This document shows, piece by piece, positions 35,282 to 46,689 of a stretch of DNA of 64,000 nt; the stretch's first letter is position 1; every line of letters starts with the position of its first letter. The translations under genes and the position numbers were made by a program. Origin of the DNA: Bemisia tabaci (lineage: Eukaryota > Arthropoda > Insecta > Hemiptera > Aleyrodidae); contig NC_092795.1 of the NCBI RefSeq assembly GCF_918797505.1, forward strand, positions 58,316,916 through 58,380,915, written 5' to 3'. The notes beneath the pieces are model-generated. The model saw only the letters and a program-made list of their open reading frames with translations. It did not search any database and was not told the origin of the DNA.

Positions 35282-36328
35282 TAGATACCCTGCGCGGGAT
35301 TGCTCGCCAAATAAATCTGTAAAATATGAAGAGAGAAAAGGAAGATAGAAGATCCCGGACCTCGGAGTTTCCTTGAAATTTCCTCTTTTATCAAGAGAAA
35401 TTTGGTAACCTCCAAGTGTTCTTGTGACGTGCTTTCTTATTTTAGTAAAGACAATACACTGCCTGACAAGATGCTTAAGTTAACTTGATTCTTTACTAGC
35501 ATTGATCTAATTCCTTTTTTTATCTGTTTACAGGTGTCGGTTCGCGATTCGTTTCTAATACTCGAGAGTGTGATCGTATGTGTTCGAGTCCCGTGTTTTC
35601 ATAGTGAATGTGTATGTGCCCTACCTGGATTACCCTTTTCTCTTCTCAACGCCACCCCTGTCTCTTCTTCATGACACGTCTACCGGTAAGTCACCGTTGT
35701 TTTCTTCTTTTTTTCCTCTTAAAGCAGAGCTGAGCAACCGCGATTCGCCCGAGGATAAGGCCTATCTCGAAAATTAATTCGTCTTAGCTTACCTTTTTTT
35801 CTTTTTTGGAAAAATCGAGAAAAATAATAAGATGTCCATTGTCCAGAACTGAAGAACGATCTGCGGATTAGTTTGAATGTTAACGCGAACGACGCGAGAA
35901 AAATCGGTGCAAGAAAAACAAGGTCCTCTCTCGAGCGCGTGTCGTGAATTTGTATCATTCCATTTTGAAGGCGTTTTTTACACGCAAGAACGTTCTCCAG
36001 TCGCTCAACTTGTCCTGCATTTGTGTACTATAACTTGGAACGGTGAAAGCCTCTTTTTCGTTATTTGATCGCCAATTTAATGTGCAAAAGCTTGTTTTCG
36101 GATTGCTGTTATAACAAGTAGAAAATTGAAAATATCTAGCTCGAATTCAAAACAGTCAAGTAAACAAGGATGTTGATCCAGAAAAATAACTACGCTCCCA
36201 CTCTTTCTTCGAATGTAACTGCACCGTCGTCGCGTCGTTTTGCCTTTTTTCACCTCGAGGAAAAATCGATTCGGTCGATAAATTGGGGTTAAAACGTCGA
36301 TTTGATCCATTGATTTTTTGGTTGAATC
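35282..36328. other. Non-coding stretch with a possible untranslated exon
   Basis: A half family A arm (GAGAAATTTGGTAACCTCC) lies at 35395. At 35534-35684 a segment is bounded by a strong acceptor (TTTTTTTATCTGTTTACAG) and a consensus donor (GTAAGT). No frame through it looks coding, so if it is an exon it is probably untranslated. Confidence 0.35.
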
Positions 36329-36613
36329 GATTATGAACCCGCATCCCTCGTGCTGCACGAGTTTATGTCTCGCGCAATTCACTGGAAAAAAAGAACACAT
36401 TGGATCTATAGTCCAGACTCTTGAAAACATCGACAAGAAACAATACTCATGATTCAATCGGATTTAAGCTTAAATCAAGAACCCAGCCTCTTAATTTGAG
36501 CGGATTCCCTTTTGATTTTAGCATAAATCTGATTGAATCAAGAGTATTTTTTCTTGTCAATGATTATCAAACCCGCATCCCTCGTGCTGCACGTGTTTAT
36601 TTCTCGCGCAATT
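36329..36613. repeat. Direct repeat bracketing an inverted repeat
   Basis: 36329-36379 and 36562-36613 are near-identical direct repeats (ACCCGCATCCCTCGTGCTGC and TCTCGCGCAATT shared). Between them 36432-36476 and 36514-36558 form an imperfect 45-base inverted repeat (GACAAGAAACAATACTCATG against CAAGAGTATTTTTTCTTGTC). The right direct copy starts 3 bases after the right arm. Confidence 0.8.
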
Positions 36614-37080
36614 GCCTTCAAACAGAAACCTTTTAAAATAAATAGGTAACCTGTTGAGCGCGCATCGCAATACGAATTTCTGCTGATAGCATATAGCTGG
36701 AACCGCATCTTATTCCGAGTACGTAGCCAGTATCCGTCATCGAAGTTTAAGGAGTGGAGCCGTATCCGCGCGGTTCCGGTCTGAGCTGAGCTCATCTCCA
36801 TGAAGTATGACTCACTGTCTCATGGATAATAGTGGTGTCCTGTAATTGTCACTCCTCGGTGTCGGCGGGTTTCTTACCGTTTATCGCTCGGCTCGGCCCG
36901 GGCCCAGTTTGAGTGAATAACAATGTCCAATTACGTTGGGCAATTGCAGTTTGACGTCATCCTGTCCATGACCTTGTCCGTGAATTGAGCTAAGGACTCG
37001 CTTTTCGCCTTTGTTGCATCCTCCGTGTCCTCCCGATCATATTTTTCGGCAAGCCCAATGACGCGCAGGGCTGCCAATTC
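36614..37080. other. Non-coding stretch
   Basis: Partly GC-rich around 36850-36910. No gene recognised. Confidence 0.5.
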
Positions 37081-37460
37081 GTGGGCAACTACCCATTTCG
37101 TGGGTATTTTGAATTCCGGTGGGTAATTGGTGAGAAATGGGTAATTCTTGGGTAATCCAGGCAACGGTGGGTAATCTGTGGGTATTTTCTTATTCACCAA
37201 AATCCAACGAGATAACCTTAAGAAAATTCAAATTTAGCAGTAAACGGTGGGTAAACGGTGGGTAAAGTCGAAGCTGGTGGGTAGACGTGGGTAAAGTTGG
37301 GTGTTGTTGGTGGGTAAACGTGGGTAAAGTTGAAGCTGGTGGGTAAAAGTGTGTAAAGCTGGAGTCGGCGGGTAAAGTGTGAGTAAAATTGGAACCGGTG
37401 GATAATCGGTGAGGAAAAAACAATCCGGTGGTTAATCTTGGGCTCAAAAGTGGGTAATCG
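37081..37460. repeat. GGTGGGTAAA degenerate minisatellite
   Basis: More than a dozen GGTGGGTAA/GTGGGTAAA words separated by variable spacers, densest at 37246-37345. The minus strand reads as low-complexity FTH/YPP/LPT peptides, which is only the shadow of the repeat. Confidence 0.88.
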
Positions 37461-38522
37461 AATCGGCAGCCCGATGTCGCACCTCATACCCAAGCAAGTA
37501 GTTCTTGATTTTAGTTGGTAGATTCCTCCCACGAAGTAAACAAACATTCTACGGATGTGCACTGAAAAAATAGTTCTCTTCACAGGGCTCTCAATCTGCG
37601 GCCCGCTGATCTTAATCTAGGGTTTTTGGAAGACAATTTTCACCGATAGATTGCCGAAGGATGATTCTACAATGTTGCTTTACTGTTTTAACAAAGATTG
37701 AAAAGCAAAACTGGTAATTTAGCAAAATTTGCTCAAAGTAAGGATGTTTGATTACTTCCGGGGAGGAATCACCGTAAAGGAAAATAAAGGAAGGAAGACA
37801 GAATGAAGAAAATAACAAAAACTACCATGACTTTTTTTAAGCGTGAAAAATGGAGACGCTCAATTTTTACTCTCTTCTCGGCTGTTTTGCTGCCGGTTCC
37901 AAGTAATCTTCCTATTTTTCCGGGAATCGCAAAATTTTGGTGTATTTTCCGAAGAAAATACCGTATTTTCATATGTCTCCTACACCGAATCTGTTGAAAA
38001 ACGATTGCAAATTTTCAGTCGGTACTATGAATAGATTGTGTCACAGGGTCCGATTTTAGGTACCGCCTCCTATAAATCCGGAAGAACTTAATTGCAGTCG
38101 AATTTTTCGATAAATATGATCGCTTTGGGGCCTACACGCAGTCCCGTTTCTCCTGTAAAGATTTCCTCGACATTTTCAGACCACTTACGGGAAGGTGATT
38201 GAACGCATACCTACTCTGCCGCATTGCACTCAATGTTTATTTCCCAGAGGATGGTATTCTCTCGGTCGGGCAGAAAAACTTCATAACAACCCTAAAAATG
38301 ATGAATGGGATCCTAGTCTTCGTGCATACACGAGACGTAAACAGCGAGAAAAGCGGGGGAGAACAGAACAGTTTGACCACCAAACCGAAAGGCTCGTAGC
38401 GGGAAGGAAAACTAGGAAAACGGAAGAAAATGAGTTTGGGAGGAGGGGGGCGCTTTGTGGGGGAAAAGAGGGGAGGAAGTGCAGTAAAAAGATGCACGTA
38501 TCGCAAGCGAACGAGGAATCCT
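37461..38522. other. Non-coding stretch
   Basis: Several ORFs of 60-110 codons overlap on both strands; none has a recognisable domain. Confidence 0.5.
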
Positions 38523-38788
38523 ATTAGAGTGCTAAGGGAAAACGCCGTATGAACTTTCAGGCGTTGCCAAATTTCCTCTGGTAAATCTCGAATTTCCGGG
38601 AAAATTTTTAAATATTTTTCCTCCAATTTTTCAGATAATTTTGTTCGCAATTTCGCCTAAGGTTCCTGAAAATTTCAAGGAAAAATAATCATAACTTTTC
38701 TTATAAACAAACATTTCAACGAAGGAAATTTGGAAGGTCTCGAATGTTCATACGGCGTTTATCCTCAGCACGGCAGTATTAGAGTGCT
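38523..38788. mobile_element. Family A foldback element with 12-bp flanking repeat
   Basis: GTGCTAAGGGAAAACGCCGT plus GCGTTGCCAAATTTCC on the left pairs with GGAAATTTGG and CATACGGCGTTTATCCTCAG plus CACGGCAGT on the right. TATTAGAGTGCT occurs exactly at 38522-38533 and 38777-38788, overlapping the left terminus. Confidence 0.75.
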
Positions 38789-39788
38789 ATTGAGGTCGCG
38801 GAAAACATGCAAACCGAAAACGGTCGTTATAGGCTCGGAAAATGCAATAAAATAGTCAAACGATATGGGACAGGAGTAAAACGGGGAATTAAAAAGAGAG
38901 AATAAAATAAATGAAATGGCGGAGTCGGAAAGTTTCAAGTTCAACTTGTGTCATGATCGGCAATGATTAAGCAGAAAAAAAAAGCAAATAAGGAGGAAGA
39001 CAAAAATTGATATTAGCAAATGATACAGAATGACCATCAATCGTATTTTTTTATTCGTTGTTTTTCATATTTTTTCTCTTGTCATTGGCAAGAAGTAACA
39101 GGAATTAGGAATGGTTCGGTTCGGTTCGGTTCTTCGAATCGCGTGGCCCTACAAAAATTCTTCGCATATTTACAGCTGAATGGTCGAGCGATCACTTCGA
39201 TCGGTAAAGTTGAATGTGGCTCATAAAAACTTCATGATTCGTGAATTAAGGTTCTTCAGAATGTTTGTCAGATAGTAATCTATCTAGGTTCTCTCCTATT
39301 CTGCAAATATCAGGCTTCATTTTTCTTTCAGCGTTTTTCTATCATTTAGATACTCGTAAAACAATTTTTTCAAGAGCTTCCGTGGCAAAGCGCACTGTCG
39401 AAATAATTTGACCAGAGCGTGCTTAAGTCACAGTGACGTCACCTCTCATAAGTAGCCATTTCAAAAGCATATTAGTAATGTGGTTTTGTCTTTTTAGTTT
39501 CTTATACATTTTACGCCCAGCGTACTTCCTTCTTGCAACTTCATTTTCACCCATTTATCGTCCATCTCGCGCCTTCAGTCCAGATTGACCTCAGCCTTAC
39601 TCCGATTATCTAAAATGGTTTCAAGACTTGATAAACGTTCGGACGAGGGTAGTAAAGTTTCCACTGATGCTTGCTATGAAAGCTTTCGACTCCATTTGTT
39701 GAAGTAAACTCCATGCCAGTCACGGGTTATGCCCATAAAGTTGGTGGAAAAACTGATGTGGTGTTAATGTAGTTTTTTTCCACATATC
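38789..39788. other. Non-coding stretch
   Basis: A short GGTTC run at about 39115-39130; otherwise nothing recognised. Confidence 0.5.
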
Positions 39789-40040
39789 GACGGTGAAACT
39801 ACCAAACCACGTATCTCGGTTTGCGACGTCGCAGACTTCCTGTCATACTTTATTTTTTAAATGAAAAACTACTGAATGTCCAGTCTTGAAAATTTCTGTG
39901 ATTTTTCCTCTTCGTGCGGAGAAAATTCTGTGAAAATTTCAAGGAATGATATTGATTTGGTCTACCTCAAAAAAAATAAAATGCGAGCGTAGATTTTTAA
40001 ACACCGCAAACGAGATACGTGGTTTGGTAGTTTCACCGTC
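39789..40040. mobile_element. Foldback element with GACGGTGAAACTACC ends
   Basis: 252 bp. The left end GACGGTGAAACTACCAAACC continues into ACGTATCTCG and is mirrored by CGAGATACGTGG and TTTGGTAGTTTCACCGTC at the right, about 36 paired bases. Non-coding centre. Confidence 0.85.
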
Positions 40041-41035
40041 AATATATGCTGTGAATTTTGCTCAGTCAGGAAGAGGTGGTAATGTAGGATACTTGTTAAT
40101 AGCTTTTTATTGTAAACGTGCACTTGTTACTTTCAGCACACCGCCAAAGTATACTCCTTTCTTGATCGCGAAATTAGTAAAACTTAGTGCGCTTGCATAC
40201 AAAATCGTCATTTCCCACGTCTTTTTTAATTATCGTAAAACTATTCTCATTCATCGTTAAAATCTGAAGGCTAAAAACTTTAAATTCACAAAAACACGGG
40301 GTCCACCGTCAGATGCTATTATCTCCATGCATTTTCCAATGCGCTGTTGCCAAGCTGTGCAAGGAAATGCATAAAATCCTAAAAAACTGTGAGAGGATGA
40401 TAATCACAAACAGTGTGCGAGGTTGATATGCAGCCCTGGCAACATCGAAATGTAGTTGCGTGCTTTCGTGAAGGAAACGACGAATTCCATAGGGTAGGCA
40501 ACATTAATCGTTAACCTCGCGGAATGCAGAGACTCTACGATCCCTACCTTACAAATGGAGTCAGAAAGCCATCCTCATGAATGGCGGTACCGATCCGTAG
40601 ATCTGAAGAAGGCGCCCGAAGTTGTGTGAAAGAATCCGATACCGCTGCACGTGGGTGGGTGGCGGCTGGGGTTCCAACAAATGGATAAGCAGATTCTCTT
40701 ATCCGCGGGCCTTGGGGTTGATTTGAGGCAAGGGTATACGTCAGCGATAGACAAGGCCATTGGAATGAAAGTCTAACAACGAGGATTATTAGTAAAAAAA
40801 ACCTTAAAGAGAGGAATAGAGGAAGATGAACATGGCTCGATGGATGCGGAGCGAGAGAGACACGGACAGGCGGCAGGTTTCTGCGAGATGTTTATACTGT
40901 GCGGGGGGGGGGGGGGGGGGGGGGGCAGCTCGTTATTATGCGTGAGCACGCGCATGCGTCTATGAGCGCTGATGAAGACCCGTTGGGACACAAGTTAAAG
41001 GGGCCCGACGATGGATTTATTTCTATTAGAAAAAT
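40041..41035. other. Non-coding stretch with a 23-nt G run
   Basis: Run of 23 G at 40903-40925. No gene recognised. Confidence 0.5.
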
Positions 41036-41157
41036 GGACGTATCTCCGCCGAACGGAACTAAGTGCATCGAGACGTGAGCCCTGCGACCCGTAAGGATAT
41101 ACGCAGAGCAGGGCTCACGTCGTGATGCACGTAGTTCCGTTCGGGAGGAATACGTTC
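41036..41157. mobile_element. Family B palindromic element
   Basis: GGACGTATCTCCGCCGAACG on the left and CGTTCGGGAGGAATACGTTC on the right. GACGTGAGCCCTGC pairs with GCAGGGCTCACGTC exactly. Same family as 2892-3016. Confidence 0.85.
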
Positions 41158-41614
41158 GAATAAGTGTCACCGTGGAGGGAGTAGAAAACTACCACTATCC
41201 ACGAGGACGTAAATTCTCGATGCACTCGCATTCCAGCGATGGTCAGAGGCCCAGTTTCGAGAACTGACACAATCCGTCCTTTTCGGTCAGTCGCCGAAGC
41301 CGAAACGCAGCAATCACCGATGGAATCGATGCTCGCTGCTTGCTCTCGTTTGTTGATCTTTCGAAATCAGAGTCATCCTGCTCGTGCGTCACCTGCTCTC
41401 CAACGATCAAGCCCGGCAGCTCCTACCGGATTCTTCTTCCGAGGACATACCACCACACTTTTCCTCCCACTAATCCTCCCGCTTCGACGTGAGCTGACTT
41501 TTAAACAGTTCGCAGGGATTCCCACGTATCTTGTCGATTTTTCAAGTTCTTACCGATGAATGGTGAGTTCATCAAAATTAGATAAAAATTAAACCCTGAA
41601 GGCCCAGATATCCC
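41158..41614. other. Non-coding stretch
   Basis: One 106-codon ORF without recognisable domain; otherwise nothing seen. Confidence 0.45.
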
Positions 41615-41744
41615 TGCGAGTTACAAGCGCTTGTTGAAAGTGAAACACCTCTAGACAAAGAGGATTTCGATAGTTCGACGTCGCGCGATCAAAATTCTGG
41701 TTTCCTATTAGTGCTTCACTTTCTACAAGCGCTTGTAACTCGCA
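41615..41744. repeat. Foldback with 30-bp arms
   Basis: 41615-41644 (TGCGAGTTACAAGCGCTTGT and onward) is the reverse complement, with one mismatch, of 41715-41744. Confidence 0.85.
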
Positions 41745-42268
41745 TGCACAGGTGTATCTGCCGCTTAAAACATTGAAATTCTTCCCTCGATCTCACATCC
41801 CTGCCGTGATAGCGAGGAGACAAGAGAGCCGTAAGTGCAAAAATTAAGTTTTGAGAAAGTAGACTCACTAGCGTCTGAGCGGAAAACTGTCCTGAAAGAA
41901 GCCACCGTTCTTTGTCAAATTGCCACCAATCATCCGAAAGATTCTCAGAAATCGCTTGAATGATTAAAAATCTACCAATGTTATTTCCATTATGTAAAAG
42001 AGGGTACTATTCATTTTCACGTTTGGCTAGTGCTAGGCGAGACAGTAATAAAAGCTATCCTCTGCATGCTTTCGCGGTTCTGTTTTAAACACGCAACAAA
42101 CATATTTTCAGGATAGAAATTGGCAGAAAAGATGGAAACCAATGCAATTGTGCGTTTCCCTGGCTGATGTAAGCAAGGTTGAAGAAACGAAGGGTGTCAC
42201 TACCGCGGTGGATGACGTCATAAACTAGTGGCACCATCGTGATTCTTGCGAAATTTTACATGGGAATG
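41745..42268. other. Non-coding stretch
   Basis: Nothing recognised. Confidence 0.5.
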
Positions 42269-42631
42269 CAGGGTGTCTACAGGTCCCGAAAATTCCGAAA
42301 GTCCTGAAGAAGTCCAGAATTTGCTTGACCGGTCCCGAAGTCACGAATAAGTCCGGAAATTTAACTCGAGGTCCCGAAAAATTTAAAAATTCACGGTTTT
42401 CGCGAGTCAAAGTGAAGTTGTTACGTAGAAAAAAATGTCTCCGATTATACACACATATCATGGATTCTTTTAGTCATCAGCAATTTTCATAAAGATGGAC
42501 TCGATTTCCATTAAAATTAGCAGTAAGTGTAGACCCTGACTCGGCAAAACTACTCCGAGGGTCCTGAAAAAGTTCTGAAAAGGTCCCGAAAAAGTCCTGA
42601 AATTGGTTTTCAAAAACCTGTAGACACCCTG
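42269..42631. mobile_element. CAGGGTGTCTACAGG TIR element
   Basis: 363 bp. It begins CAGGGTGTCTACAGGTCCCG and ends AAAACCTGTAGACACCCTG. The flanks share an exact GAATG (42264-42268 and 42632-42636), a 5-bp target duplication. Internal sequence repeats TCCCGAAAA and AGTCCTGAA words. Older relatives with the same ends or words are at about 4830-5240, 48060-48118 and 56880-58998. Confidence 0.85.
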
Positions 42632-43489
42632 GAATGAGTACTTAATTCGCTAATTCCTGACACATGCAAGAGCTCGATCGGGGGTTGTAGGCGGTGGACG
42701 GGGTATGTGGCCGTGGTGGGATGTCGGATGCAAGCTCCTGAAGAGTGCGGAGTGTATGGAGTGCGGAGCGTGGAGTGTGGAGTATCAAATATCATCGGGA
42801 GATACGTGGCCCGTGGGCCCGGGGCCCGGGGTCGGATGGCCCATTGGCCGATGCCCGATGCAGCTCCCGGGCCCCCGATTCCCCGATACCATCCGCGGCC
42901 GTATATCCATCCTCTCCATGGCCTTTTCTATTCCTCACACGCGTTTCCGCTCCATTGTCTCCCGAAATCCATTACGCAATCACAGTCAGCTGTTCTTCCC
43001 GTTTCTTCCTGTTTGTCTCCCGCCCGACAGCGCCGACACCTCCAAACTTCACTCGAAAACCCAGGATTGTCACTACTACTTATGCCTCGTGCCAGTCACA
43101 AAACTTTCAAATTAATTTTTACAAATAAATTAAGCCCCGAAAACTTCCTCTTCTGGTGGTTTGTTTCCTCTCACTCCAGTTGAGGAGTCCACGGCCATCC
43201 ATTAGACAAATTAGTGAAGATTGGGATGTGTTATAGGTTCGGTGGGTGTTAGGTGTGTAGTCATAGGAATGAGGAGAATATATATCTTGGATAGTTCGAG
43301 GTGACCGACATCATTTTCATGTCCCGAGACACTTGGGCGGATGCTGGGGGGCTTTCGTCCCCCGTTTCGCCCGGAAAAAGAGGGAAGAAAAACAGAAAGG
43401 ACGGAGAAGAGAAGGCGAAAGACACTTAATTGGGCAATTAGCAATGACAAAATTTACCCAAACTGCATATTTCGTCGCTCGGCCGACAT
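42632..43489. other. GC-rich non-coding stretch
   Basis: 42660-42920 is strongly GC-rich with GTGGAGTGCGGA-type repeats (42735-42785) and GGGCCCGGGG palindromes. Three overlapping ORFs of 127-158 codons exist in different frames of the same strand, which points to base composition rather than coding. Confidence 0.5.
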
Positions 43490-43566
43490 AAGGGCGTAAG
43501 TACGCCCGGAGAAGCATTGAATCATACGGCCGACAGGGTTCATTGCAGAATGCAGATACGCCCTCT
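43490..43566. repeat. Family G small foldback
   Basis: AAGGGCGTAAGTACGCCC on the left, TACGCCCTCTT on the right, with GAAGCATTGAATCATACG and GACAGGGTTCATTGC inside, as at 25567. Confidence 0.65.
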
Positions 43567-45285
43567 TGTTAAAAAGGCGACGATTTGATGCTTCAAAAAT
43601 CCAAAATTTTACTGGAGGCGGCTCCCTGAACCCCCCCCCCCTTACGCTCCCCTCCCCCGCTCGAGGCCTGTGCCGAGACAGTCCTAAAAACGGAATTACA
43701 GAGAGAGAAGAGCAAGTGTTAAGAAGAGTTTGTGAAATCTGCAAAAACTATGACACTGTTGAAGCCCGAATTCATTTGTGAGGGGGGGGGGGGGGGGTAT
43801 TGAAGAAAATAATCGAAACGCAATTTCCTTCCCGCAAAAATTCGACTAATTTCCTCCTCACAGAAAGTACTTGCTTCAACCTCAAATGACTAACAACTAT
43901 TCCTAACAACTCGTCAATTAAGACCCTGTATCTATCATGAAAGACTTGTAATTCCCTCTCAAAGCGGAAATCAGATCCTCACACTCGTTTTTCGCCATCG
44001 AAGGAGACGAGCAGCGGGGAGACAAAATCACAGTTGTCGCTCAACTCCGGAAGATTTTCCAATAGCTTCAAAAATTCGTATTCGGCATGGTCTCGCATGA
44101 TCTCCTTCGACAGTACACTGTGGGTCTGGGCTTTTGATTATGATGCATGTTAACATATAACAAATTCATGTTTTATACGAAGGTAAATAAATAAATACAA
44201 CTTAAATACGCCCTATCTTGTGTCGGAGGCCAGAATCTGCTCAGGTGTCGGAGGGTTAATCTACAAAATTGAAGAGGTTATTCCAGAGGTCATCATACAA
44301 TTTTATTCGTAGCGTGGGCGGTTCGGGAAGTGGTGGAACACGTTAGTGGTGGAAACTTCAGGAATTCTATTTCTAAATTTGAATCAGTGAGAACGCAAAC
44401 ACACCAACTCGGAAAAATGAAAATAATCAAGACGCACACAAAACTGCATAGTAGGTGAAGAAGTTAGTCCAAGAAAAAGTTTTTTGGTGCCGAAGGACAA
44501 GCACTTAAGGACACTTTAAAGGTCCAAGCTGGAATAGATGCCTTTATGGAAATTGACTGTCTTTAATGAAAATTGAGCATTTCCGAGCTACAGAGTTGGT
44601 GTGTTTTTGTTCTCACTGATTCATTTCTGTCATACAGTGCGTCCGCGCTAATAAAGAAGGTCGTTTATAAATTTGAATTTTGCCATGAGATTTCTGTATC
44701 CTCATTCCCCCAAGACAAGTATTTCTTTCCAGACAATTTTATCCGATCAACTTATACGTACGATAAATACATTTCTTTGAAAATTTCAAGTACATTTCGT
44801 TCAAGAGCAAGGAGAATCCCTAGAAGAGAAAAATATTCTTAAGTTTTCTAGAAAATTCTCGCTCTATCAGCTGAAATTCGGAAAATTACAAATAATGATA
44901 AGACCTTTTATTAAGCACGGCAGAGTTGAGTCTCCATCATGCGCCCTGATCCGGATTAGATGCGAAGTACGGTTTTTTATGAAAGAGAGACCGACGTGAA
45001 AACGCGTTTTTTCAGGACTTACGTTTGGCCAGTAAGTCTGGAGATCAGTACGACATTAACCCCTTCTGTCACACGGATAAAAAATCAAAGAAAATGAGTA
45101 AGAAAGGATCAATAAAATTCAAATTTTTAGCCTTGGTTACCCATTTTTTGCGCTTTTTGTCCTCGTCACATTTCGGGCTATATCATCGTTGTTATTGCGT
45201 TCCCTCTATTTGTATATCGCTGCTGATTGTCTGTAAGCGAGCAATTTCGCTCTATAACGAAAGTAATCTTCCTTCAACCAAAATT
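43567..45285. other. Non-coding stretch
   Basis: C-rich word at 43630 and a run of 16 G at 43782-43797. A lone family A end (TTAAGCACGGCAGA) lies at 44912. No gene recognised. Confidence 0.5.
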
Positions 45286-45407
45286 GGACGCATTTGACTC
45301 AAAAGAAACTACATCCGTTGGGACATAAGCCTTGCCAAGCATGCATTCTTATGGATCTTAGGGATTATGTCAGAATGGATATGGTTCCTTTTAATATAAA
45401 GACGTTC
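45286..45407. mobile_element. Family B palindrome, diverged copy
   Basis: GGACGCATTTGACTCAAAAG followed by AAACTAC on the left, and ATGGTTCCTTTTAATATAAA then GACGTTC on the right, with a central palindromic region. Confidence 0.65.
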
Positions 45408-45619
45408 AATTCAATGTGCTTCCTAATTTCTTGTTTTTTTTTTTGTTTTTTTTTTTTTGAAACACTGAGGACAAGTGAATTTTCTGCGTGTGAAACTAGA
45501 AAAAGCTGTTTTCCATATTATTATTTCGCTTCAATGAAAGTAACGTGTTACATAATATCTCAGAAAGCTATTTCGCGACTTACAATTACTTCCTGCCATT
45601 TGCTGGTTTATCCTCAGAA
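45408..45619. other. Short non-coding gap
   Basis: T-rich microsatellite-like sequence at 45434-45460; otherwise nothing. Confidence 0.4.
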
Positions 45620-45932
45620 GAACTCTTTCCACACCACCTTAGAGAACCCCTTTTCAAAATTAAGATTTAACCGTTACCAAAACACATATGACTTCAATTA
45701 ATGTTTGTTTTGGTGACGGCTAACTCATCAATTTGAACTGGGAAAAACCGACGAGAAAACTTGATTCTTATCAATGGAACTCTTTCCACACCACCTTAGA
45801 GAAACCCTCGTTAAGATAATCAGTTGGCCATCACCAAAACACAATTTATGTTAGTCAAAACTCATGACATCACTGTGTTTTGGCGATAGCCATCAGATTA
45901 TTTTTACCAGGGAAAGACCGACTTTTATAAAC
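45620..45932. repeat. Tandem duplication, unit about 157 bp
   Basis: GAACTCTTTCCACACCACCT starts at 45620 and again at 45777. Each unit holds its own hairpin: ACCAAAACACA against GTTTTGGTGA in the first, ATCACCAAAACACA against TGTGTTTTGGCGAT in the second. The second unit ends TTTTTACCAGGG, like the end of the element at 27515. Confidence 0.8.
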
Positions 45933-46689
45933 ACTTAATTTCTCAGGAGGTAAGTTCAGTGGCGCGTTGCTAGTGTATTTTCTTCGGAAAATACACTATT
46001 TCTTTTTTTATAGTGGTTGCTTCCCCCGTAGGCCTACCAATCCACTTCATGACTAATTACGGAAAAAACAGAGAGGGATGAAGGAGTTTTACGTATCCTC
46101 CCGCCCGTACAAATGGACCATCTTTTTTTTTTTTTTTTTTCGCCAGAAGGGCCGAGGGTTTCTTTTACCGCCCTCTAACTTGCACCATACCGGGTCCTGG
46201 TTATGGATTCAGCCGTCGTAGGAAAGCGATGGCCGCCGGCCGACTGAACGAAGTGCCGAAACACCACTGCATCCTTCGAACCAAAGCTACGGTATCGTAC
46301 GCCCCCTGTTATAAATTTACGAGGCGTTAGAATATTTAAAATTCCTAGACCCACTCTCTGTTAGGGGAGGGGAGACAAAGAAAAAGAATGAAAAGAAAAA
46401 GAGCGAGCCCTACTGGCACGCTTCAAAAGACAAAGAAAAAAAGAAAAAAGTAACATAATTGAAATTATGTTACTACGCGGGAGGGGTTGGGGGACTCTAC
46501 TTTAAAACGCGAACCTACAAGTAATTACTGGTTTTCTTTGCTCTTTGTCTTTTAGAAAGCAAAAAAAAAAAAAAAGTTAGTAGAAAAAGAGGAGGAACCA
46601 ACACCGGGAAGTGCGTTAAATCGCTAAAAGACAAAGAGAAAAGAAACCTCAAAAAATAAAAAAGAACAACAAATTAGAACTAGCATGCG
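45933..46689. other. Non-coding stretch
   Basis: T run at 46122-46140, A run at 46561, and purine-rich GACAAAGAAAAA words at 46374-46640. No gene recognised. Confidence 0.5.

Noticed and set aside
37081..37460. GGGTAA words as an interstitial telomere
   Set aside because: Spacing is irregular and the unit is about 10-30 bp; most arthropod telomeres use TTAGG, which is not seen here.
42705..43183. Three overlapping ORFs of 127-158 codons
   Set aside because: Openness in all three frames of one strand is a composition effect in a GC-rich stretch.
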